Positions 1 to 5,726 of a DNA stretch of 5,726 nucleotides are shown here, one piece after another (the stretch's first letter is position 1; each line of letters begins with the position of its first letter). The notes beneath the pieces were generated by a model. It ran no database searches, was not told where the DNA came from, and saw only the letters and a program-made list of their open reading frames with translations. Source of the stretch: Bacteroidales bacterium (GTDB taxonomy: Bacteria > Bacteroidota > Bacteroidia > Bacteroidales > P3); the NCBI GenBank assembly GCA_017647065.1, contig JAGCLI010000167.1, forward strand, positions 1 through 5,726, read 5' to 3'. The translations under genes and the position numbers were made by a program.

Positions 1-2176
1 ATCTGTAATAAAAGTCTTTGTAGATTTATATGACAAAGGGTTAATATATAGAGGAGTTCGCATGGTCAATTGGGATCCTGTTGCATTGACTGCTTTGAGT
101 GATGAAGAAGTAATTTTCAAAGAACAAAACTCTAAATTATATTACTTAAAATACAAAATAGAAAACTCAGACGAATATATAATTGTAGCAACCACACGTC
201 CAGAAACGATTTTAGGCGACACAGCAGTTTGCGTTCACCCAGAAGACGAAAGATATTCTCACTTAAAAGGAAAAAGAGTTATAATCCCTATCGTAGGACG
301 TTCAATTCCTATAATATTTGATGAATATGTAGATAGAGAATTTGGTACAGGAGCATTAAAAATAACACCTGCTCACGATATTAACGACTATAATTTAGGA
401 ATTAAGCATAAACTTGATTCAATTGATATATTCAATGACAACGGAACTTTAAACGAAAACGGAAAACAATATGCTGGTTTGGACAGATTTGAATGCAGAA
501 AGAAAATTGCAAAAGATCTTGAAGCAGCTGAGTTAATGTTTAAGGTAGAAGACTACAACAATAAAGTAGGTTGTTCAGAAAGAACAGGAGCTGTAATAGA
601 ACCAAAATTATCTCTTCAATGGTTTTTAAAGATGGAAGAATTAGCAAAACCAGCTCTTGAAGTTGTAATGAATGATACAATAAAATTCCACCCATCTAAA
701 TTCAAAAACACTTACCGTCATTGGATGGAAAACGTAAAAGACTGGTGTATTTCTCGCCAACTATGGTGGGGACAAAGAATTCCTGCATATCATCTTCCAA
801 ATAGAGAATTTGTTGTTGCAGTATCAGCAGAAGAAGCATTGAAAAAAGCACAAGAACTTTACCCAACAGAGAATTACACACTCAATGACTTAAAACAAGA
901 TGAAGATGTATTAGACACATGGTTTTCTTCATGGCTTTGGCCTATGAGTGTCTTTGATGGAATTAGAAATCCTAACAATGAAGAAATCAATTATTACTAT
1001 CCAACACACGACTTAATCACTGCACCAGAAATTATCTTCTTCTGGGTTGCAAGAATGATTATTGCAGGATTAGAATACAAGAAAGACGTTCCATTTAAAA
1101 ACGTATATTTCACAGGAATCGTAAGAGACAAACTCGGAAGAAAGATGAGCAAGAGTCTTGGCAATAGTCCAGACCCTATTGAGTTGATTGAAAAATACGG
1201 AGCCGATGGAGTAAGAATGGGAATGTTGCTTGCATCTCCTGCTGGCAATGACTTACCTTTCGATGAAAGCTATTGCGAACAAGGAAGAAACTTTTCTAAC
1301 AAGATTTGGAATGCACTTCGCTTAATTAAGTCATGGACTGTTGAAGACATTGAACAACCTAAAAGTTCAGCCCTTGCAATAGAATGGTTTAAAGAAAAAA
1401 TGAACAAAACATTAGCTGATTTGGAAGACGATTTTTCTAAATATCGTTTATCAGAATCTTTAATGAATGTTTATAAATTCGTATGGGACGATCTTTGTTC
1501 TTGGTATTTGGAGATTATTAAGCCTGCTTACCAAGCTCCAATAGATAGAAAAACATTTGAAGCTACACTTGATATTTTTGAAGATGTGATGAAAATCCTT
1601 CATCCTTTTATGCCATTTGTCAGCGAAGAGGTTTATCACATTATAAAAGAGAGAAAAGAAAACGAGTTCATAATGCAAGTTCAACTTCCTGCAATAAAAG
1701 ACATAAACACAACACTTCTAAACGAATTTGAGTTTATTGAAGAATTTATTACAGCAATAAGAAGCGTACGAAACGAGAAAAACATAGCTCAAAAAGTTGC
1801 TTTACAAGTTTATTTCACAAAATCAGAAGAAGCAAGCATAATAGAAAAATATTCAGACATTATTTGCAAACTTTGTAACCTTGACACACTTTCATCTTGC
1901 GAAGAAAAGGTTGAAAAAGCTATTGCAAAAATGGTAAGAACCGTTGAATTCTTTGTGCCTTTGACCGATAATGTAAACAAAGAAGAAGAAATCAAAAAAA
2001 TAAAAGCAGACATAGAATATTACGAAGGCTTTAAAAATTCGGTAATGAAAAAACTTTCAAACGAAAACTTTGTTAGTAAAGCACCAGAGCAAGTAGTAGC
2101 AATGGAAAGGAAGAAACTTTCAGACGCAGAACAAAAAATAGAAACACTAAACGAACAATTAAAGGCATTTTTATAG
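1..2176 (+). CDS. valS: Valyl-tRNA synthetase, 5'-truncated by the window edge
   Basis: This class I aminoacyl-tRNA synthetase charges tRNA-Val with valine in the cytoplasm and hydrolyses mischarged Thr-tRNA-Val. The frame is open from base 2, and the codons before the ATG at 62 already encode family sequence ([14 protein letters not shown]), so 62 is an internal Met and the true start lies upstream. About 724 residues are present. Bacterial ValRS usually has about 870-880, so roughly 150 N-terminal residues, including the HIGH motif, are missing. Visible in order: the CP1 editing domain with TTRPET (191-208) and the HDxxDY motif (374-391); the return to the catalytic core at [42 protein letters not shown]; the KMSKS loop (1142-1156); the helical anticodon-binding domain; and a charged C-terminal coiled-coil arm (about 1980-2173) typical of bacterial ValRS. 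No frameshift is seen. Identification is firm. Confidence 0.97.
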   Translation, partial: SVIKVFVDLYDKGLIYRGVRMVNWDPVALTALSDEEVIFKEQNSKLYYLKYKIENSDEYIIVATTRPETILGDTAVCVHPEDERYSHLKGKRVIIPIVGRSIPIIFDEYVDREFGTGALKITPAHDINDYNLGIKHKLDSIDIFNDNGTLNENGKQYAGLDRFECRKKIAKDLEAAELMFKVEDYNNKVGCSERTGAVIEPKLSLQWFLKMEELAKPALEVVMNDTIKFHPSKFKNTYRHWMENVKDWCISRQLWWGQRIPAYHLPNREFVVAVSAEEALKKAQELYPTENYTLNDLKQDEDVLDTWFSSWLWPMSVFDGIRNPNNEEINYYYPTHDLITAPEIIFFWVARMIIAGLEYKKDVPFKNVYFTGIVRDKLGRKMSKSLGNSPDPIELIEKYGADGVRMGMLLASPAGNDLPFDESYCEQGRNFSNKIWNALRLIKSWTVEDIEQPKSSALAIEWFKEKMNKTLADLEDDFSKYRLSESLMNVYKFVWDDLCSWYLEIIKPAYQAPIDRKTFEATLDIFEDVMKILHPFMPFVSEEVYHIIKERKENEFIMQVQLPAIKDINTTLLNEFEFIEEFITAIRSVRNEKNIAQKVALQVYFTKSEEASIIEKYSDIICKLCNLDTLSSCEEKVEKAIAKMVRTVEFFVPLTDNVNKEEEIKKIKADIEYYEGFKNSVMKKLSNENFVSKAPEQVVAMERKKLSDAEQKIETLNEQLKAFL

Positions 2177-2185
2177 GATTTTCTA

Positions 2186-2198
2186 TGACAATTTGACA
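2186..2198. repeat. TGACA-N3-TGACA direct repeat, possible regulator site
   Basis: Two TGACA pentamers (2186-2190 and 2194-2198) are spaced 8 bp start to start. The same bases can be read as an imperfect palindrome, TGACAA-T-TTGACA, with one mismatch. The site lies about 40-52 bases upstream of the predicted sigma-54 start point of groES, just before the -24 element. That is closer than usual for an enhancer-binding activator. Its position suggests a regulatory role, but this is inference and the repeat is short. Confidence 0.35.
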
Positions 2199-2210
2199 CA
2201 AAAAACACTT

Positions 2211-2227
2211 TTGGCACAAAACTTGCC
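2211..2227 (+). promoter_or_regulatory. Sigma-54 (-24/-12) promoter of groES-groEL
   Basis: The sequence TTGGCAC-AAAAC-TTGCC matches the sigma-54 consensus (YTGGCACG-N4-TTGCW) except for A in place of the G after TGGCAC and C for the last W. The diagnostic GG (2213-2214) and GC (2225-2226) are exactly 10 bases apart. The predicted start point is near 2238, giving a leader of about 49 bases. No TAnnTTTG element and no CIRCE operator (TTAGCACTC-N9-GAGTGCTAA) is present in the gap. Sigma-54 promoters need an AAA+ activator, and none is encoded in this window. Confidence 0.72.
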
Positions 2228-2272
2228 TTTAACAAAACAAAGAATTAATTTTATAAATATTAAAAACAAAAT

Positions 2273-2277
2273 AGGAG
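2273..2277 (+). promoter_or_regulatory. Ribosome binding site of groES
   Basis: AGGAG ends 9 bases before the groES ATG, a clear Shine-Dalgarno sequence. None of the other complete gene starts here (groEL, the DUF4293 gene, the dipeptidase) has one, which fits the weak Shine-Dalgarno use of Bacteroidota. It supports the ATG at 2287 as the start and suggests that groES is strongly translated. Confidence 0.7.
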
Positions 2278-2286
2278 ATTAACGAA

Positions 2287-2565
2287 ATGGCAAATGTAAA
2301 CGTTAGACCTTTATCTGACAGAGTTTTGATTAAACCTGCGGAAATGGAACAAAAAACTGCATCAGGTATAATTATTCCAGACACTGCAAAAGAAAAACCA
2401 ATGAGAGGGGAAGTTGTAGCAGTAGGACCAGGAAAAAAAGACGAACCTATGAGCGTTAAAGTAGGCGATCAAGTACTTTACGGAAAATATTCTGGAACAG
2501 AAATAGCAATTGATGGTATTGATTACCTAATTATGAGAGAAAACGATATTTACGCAATCATCTAA
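2287..2565 (+). CDS. groES: GroES, 10-kDa co-chaperonin (Cpn10)
   Basis: GroES forms the heptameric lid of the GroEL chamber in the cytoplasm, closing it over bound substrate in the ATP state. The protein has 92 residues, within the usual 90-100. It opens with the family pattern [14 protein letters not shown] (residues 6-19). The mobile loop around residues 18-33 carries the hydrophobic GroEL-contact tripeptide Ile28-Ile29-Ile30 (I-V-L in E. coli), followed by [11 protein letters not shown] (40-50), the G-D-x-V-L-Y-G-K-Y motif (60-68) and a C-terminal strand containing [14 protein letters not shown]. The start is fixed by AGGAG 9 bases upstream and by the family N-terminus. It is first in a two-gene operon, groEL following 12 bases after its stop, behind the predicted sigma-54 promoter. 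Nothing is unusual in the protein. Confidence 0.98.
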   Translation: MANVNVRPLSDRVLIKPAEMEQKTASGIIIPDTAKEKPMRGEVVAVGPGKKDEPMSVKVGDQVLYGKYSGTEIAIDGIDYLIMRENDIYAII

Positions 2566-4206
<1,641 letters not shown>

Positions 4207-4218
4207 AAATAATAAATC

Positions 4219-4256
4219 AGTAAGCTCAAGAGTTTCTCTTGGGCTTATTGTTTTTT
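4219..4256 (+). terminator. Intrinsic terminator after groEL
   Basis: Arms 4219-4232 and 4236-4249 form a 14-bp stem with a TTT loop. Twelve pairs are Watson-Crick and two are G-U (T4226-G4242 and G4220-T4248). A run of six T (4251-4256) follows after one G. It starts 12 bases after the groEL stop and should end the chaperonin transcript. Confidence 0.92.
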
Positions 4257-4270
4257 AAAAACAAGATATT

Positions 4271-4759
4271 ATGATACAAAGAATACAAACATTATACTTA
4301 GTTGGTGTTTTAGTCCTTTCAATATTAAGTTTCTGTTTCCCGTTAGCAGAGTTTGAAACAGATAAGTATGACACAACAGAATATAACATTCTTCCAAAAG
4401 ATTTACCAGCAGACACAACAGCACTTCCTCAAACAACAATTGCATGGAATGCGATATTCTTCCCTATTGCCACAGGAATACTTGCATTAGTTGCTATTTT
4501 CCTATTTAAAAATCGTCCTTTGCAAATGCGAATCTCAGCTTTTGGATTCCTTATTGCGACAATTTACGTAGGAATGTTGCTTTTGTGGATAATTTCCGCA
4601 CAAGAAACCGCACTTGCTCAACAACAAATCCGAGTAACCAAAACAATATATGGTGTTTCCACTTATCTACCAATGGGACAAGTCTTATTATTTATCTTAG
4701 CCCAAAGAGCGATTAAAAAAGACGAAAAATTAGTCAGAGACTCTGAAAGAATCAGATAA
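4271..4759 (+). CDS. DUF4293-family four-helix membrane protein, function unknown
   Basis: This is a 162-residue integral membrane protein. I recognise it as DUF4293 from the start MIQRIQTLYL, the LFKNRPLQMRIS segment after helix 2 and the C-terminal RAIKKDEKLVRDSERIR, all hallmarks of that Bacteroidota family. Hydrophobic helices lie at about residues 8-26, 59-79, 86-109 and 131-148. A polar, acidic and Thr-rich stretch (27-58) links helices 1 and 2, and the charged C-terminal tail carries the most family-like motif. With four helices both ends should be on the same side, probably cytoplasmic given the basic residues after helix 4. No enzyme motif is visible and no function is assigned. The ATG at 4271 gives the family N-terminus but has no Shine-Dalgarno. 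It lies 14 bases after the groEL terminator's T-run, leaving no room for a separate promoter. The gene after it has its own promoter, so this one may be transcribed alone or by read-through. Confidence 0.88.
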   Translation: MIQRIQTLYLVGVLVLSILSFCFPLAEFETDKYDTTEYNILPKDLPADTTALPQTTIAWNAIFFPIATGILALVAIFLFKNRPLQMRISAFGFLIATIYVGMLLLWIISAQETALAQQQIRVTKTIYGVSTYLPMGQVLLFILAQRAIKKDEKLVRDSERIR

Positions 4760-4760
4760 A

Positions 4761-4775
4761 TAACTCTAAGAGTTA
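4761..4775. repeat. 7-bp inverted repeat after the DUF4293 gene
   Basis: TAACTCT and AGAGTTA flank a single central A, one base after the DUF4293 stop. As RNA only about 6 pairs with a 3-base loop could form, with no T-run behind, so it is not a terminator. It could be a small DNA palindrome or chance. Confidence 0.3.
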
Positions 4776-4779
4776 GAAA

Positions 4780-4821
4780 AATAAAACAAAGAAATAATTT
4801 AATAAAGCAAAGAAATAATTT
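4780..4821. repeat. 21-bp tandem duplication, 20/21 identical
   Basis: Units 4780-4800 and 4801-4821 abut directly and differ only at A4786 versus G4807. The second unit supplies the left arm of the terminator at 4801-4846. The first copy could pair with the same right arm with one A-C mismatch, giving an alternative hairpin with a loop of about 33 bases. Confidence 0.9.
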
Positions 4822-4846
4822 TTTAATTCTTTGCTTTATTTTTTTT
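4801..4846 (+). terminator. Intrinsic terminator after the DUF4293 gene
   Basis: Arms 4801-4814 and 4827-4840 are perfectly complementary over 14 bp. Three more inner pairs (4816-4818 with 4823-4825) can form past one A-A mismatch, leaving a TTTT loop. The right arm runs into eight T (4839-4846). The stem is AU-rich but long. It lies 41 bases after the DUF4293 stop and should end that transcript. Confidence 0.85.
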
Positions 4847-4859
4847 ATTCTTATCTTTG
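4830..4859 (+). promoter_or_regulatory. Bacteroidota-type promoter of the dipeptidase gene
   Basis: TTTG (4830-4833), an 18-base spacer and TATCTTTG (4852-4859) fit the -33 TTTG / -7 TAnnTTTG consensus of Bacteroidota housekeeping promoters, with all defined -7 positions matching. Transcription should start a few bases after 4859, leaving a leader of roughly 15-20 bases before the ATG at 4883. The -33 element lies within the right arm of the preceding terminator. Confidence 0.75.
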
Positions 4860-4882
4860 CAGAAATTAAACTTTTAAACGCA

Positions 4883-5726
4883 ATGAAAAAACTAAGATTA
4901 AGCATTTTAATATTGGCTATTTCAGCCTTTTTTTCACAATCCTTTGCTTGCACAAGCATATTAGTAACGCGTAAAGCCTCAAAAAATGGCTCTACAATGA
5001 TAACTTACGCTGCCGATTCTCACACTCGTTATGGCGATTTATACTATTTGCCGGGTGGAGTGCATAAACCGGGCGAAATGATACAGATTTTTGACTACGG
5101 AGATGGCAGACCTCTTATTCAAATTCCACAAGTAGAACGCACATTCACCATTATTCGTAATGCAAACGAAGTTGGACTTGGCATAACCGAAACAACCTTT
5201 GGAGGAAGAGCAGAGCTTGAAAGCAAAACCCCTGCAATCGATTACGGAAGTCTAATAAGACTTGCGCTGCAAAGAGCATCTAATGCACGAGAAGCAATAA
5301 AAGTAATAGCCGAACTAACAGAAACATACGGATACTGTTCATCTGGCGAAAGTTTTTCAATAGCAGACGACAAGGAAGTTTGGATTATGGAAATTATTGG
5401 AAAAGGAGAAGAAAAAGGAGCCGTGTGGGTAGCGATGAAAATACCAGAAGGCTACATTTCTGCACACGCAAATCACGCTCGAATCACAACTTTTCCACTT
5501 GAAGCAAAGAAATCCTACAAAAGTATAAGCTCTAAATCACTTAAACACATATTTCACCCTGATGTAGAGGTAGTTTATAGCCACGATGTCATTGCATTTG
5601 CACGCAAAAAAGGTTATTTCAACGGAAAAGACCAAGAATTTTCTTTCTCAGACACATACGCACCAATCAATTTCTCTGCTGCAAGAGGCTGTGAGTCGAG
5701 AGTATGGTCTATTTTTTCGCCGTTGC
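4883..5726 (+). CDS. Secreted C69-family dipeptidase, 3'-truncated by the window edge
   Basis: This is an N-terminal-nucleophile cysteine peptidase of family C69 (the Lactobacillus dipeptidase A family), expected to cleave dipeptides or other short peptides. The first 281 codons are present and the family usually runs to about 540-560 residues, so about half is missing beyond the window. Residues 1-22 form a signal peptide: basic MKKLR, a hydrophobic core at 8-17 and an SQSFA cleavage site. Cys23 follows directly, so signal-peptide removal would expose it as the catalytic N-terminal Cys. Family motifs include CTSILVTRKAS (23-33), GSTMITYAADSH (36-47), IPQV (81-84), ITETTFGGRAEL (101-112), GESFSIADDKEVWIMEIIGKG (155-175, key residues Glu156 and Trp167) and SAHANHARITTFP from 193. 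The ATG at 4883 is chosen because it gives the full signal peptide and lies just after a good promoter; there is no Shine-Dalgarno. The protein is likely periplasmic or outer-surface. Exact substrate is unknown. Confidence 0.93.
   Translation, partial: MKKLRLSILILAISAFFSQSFACTSILVTRKASKNGSTMITYAADSHTRYGDLYYLPGGVHKPGEMIQIFDYGDGRPLIQIPQVERTFTIIRNANEVGLGITETTFGGRAELESKTPAIDYGSLIRLALQRASNAREAIKVIAELTETYGYCSSGESFSIADDKEVWIMEIIGKGEEKGAVWVAMKIPEGYISAHANHARITTFPLEAKKSYKSISSKSLKHIFHPDVEVVYSHDVIAFARKKGYFNGKDQEFSFSDTYAPINFSAARGCESRVWSIFSPL

Noticed and set aside
62..64. ATG at 62 as the valS start
   Set aside because: The 20 codons upstream in the same frame are conserved ValRS sequence (GLIYRGVR), so the gene extends past the window edge. 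The GAGG just upstream is coding sequence.
2193..2198. TTGACA as a -35 box
   Set aside because: The sequence 16-18 bases downstream has neither a TATAAT-like nor a TAnnTTTG element.
2213..2227. GGCA/TGCC inverted repeat as an operator or hairpin
   Set aside because: Only 4 bp with a 7-base loop, and fully explained by the -24 and -12 elements.
2229..2257. E. coli-like sigma-70 promoter TTAACA-N17-TATAAA before groES
   Set aside because: Five of six matches in each box at ideal spacing, but the stretch is very AT-rich and Bacteroidota housekeeping sigma does not favour this consensus. It remains a weak alternative to the sigma-54 site.
4780..4846. CRISPR-like or mobile-element repeat
   Set aside because: Only two abutting units without spacers, and the structure is explained by a terminator with a duplicated arm.
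4663..4959. Minus-strand frame of 98 codons over the DUF4293 3' end and dipeptidase 5' end
   Set aside because: It runs through a terminator, a tandem repeat and two sense genes. Its hydrophobic and lysine-rich composition comes from AT-rich repeats, including a duplicated KLFLCFI stretch from the 21-bp repeat.

Overview
The window looks like ordinary low-GC chromosome from a member of the Bacteroidota, probably a Bacteroidales relative. The evidence is: a DUF4293-type four-helix membrane protein, a family I know essentially only from this phylum; a TTTG-N18-TAnnTTTG promoter of the kind read by the phylum's unusual housekeeping sigma factor; mostly absent Shine-Dalgarno sequences; and a secreted C69 dipeptidase of the type common in gut and host-associated Bacteroidales. 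Genus and species cannot be read from the sequence. All genes lie on the + strand, and no mobile element, CRISPR array, tRNA or rRNA was seen.

Layout: (1) positions 1-2176 hold the 3' five-sixths or so of valS (valyl-tRNA synthetase), whose N-terminal part with the HIGH motif lies upstream of the window. (2) A 110-base gap carries a near-consensus -24/-12 sigma-54 promoter (TTGGCAC, then TTGC, with exact GG-N10-GC spacing) preceded by a TGACA repeat. (3) groES and groEL follow, 12 bases apart, and end in a strong intrinsic terminator. (4) A DUF4293 membrane protein of unknown function starts only 14 bases after that terminator's T-run. (5) A 123-base gap holds a 21-bp tandem duplication, a second intrinsic terminator and a Bacteroidota-type promoter whose -33 element lies inside the terminator stem. 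(6) The last gene, cut by the window end, encodes an exported C69-family dipeptidase whose probable nucleophile Cys23 directly follows the signal peptide.

Functionally, valS, groES and groEL are housekeeping genes for translation and protein folding, the DUF4293 protein is an uncharacterised inner-membrane protein, and the dipeptidase probably processes small peptides outside the cytoplasm. The genes do not form one pathway. Transcription probably divides into valS (no terminator seen after it), groES-groEL with its own promoter, the DUF4293 gene (promoter unclear), and the dipeptidase with its own promoter.

I found no new multi-gene system. The most interesting signals are regulatory: an apparent sigma-54 promoter driving the chaperonin operon in place of CIRCE/HrcA or sigma-32 control, and the fused terminator-promoter ahead of the dipeptidase.
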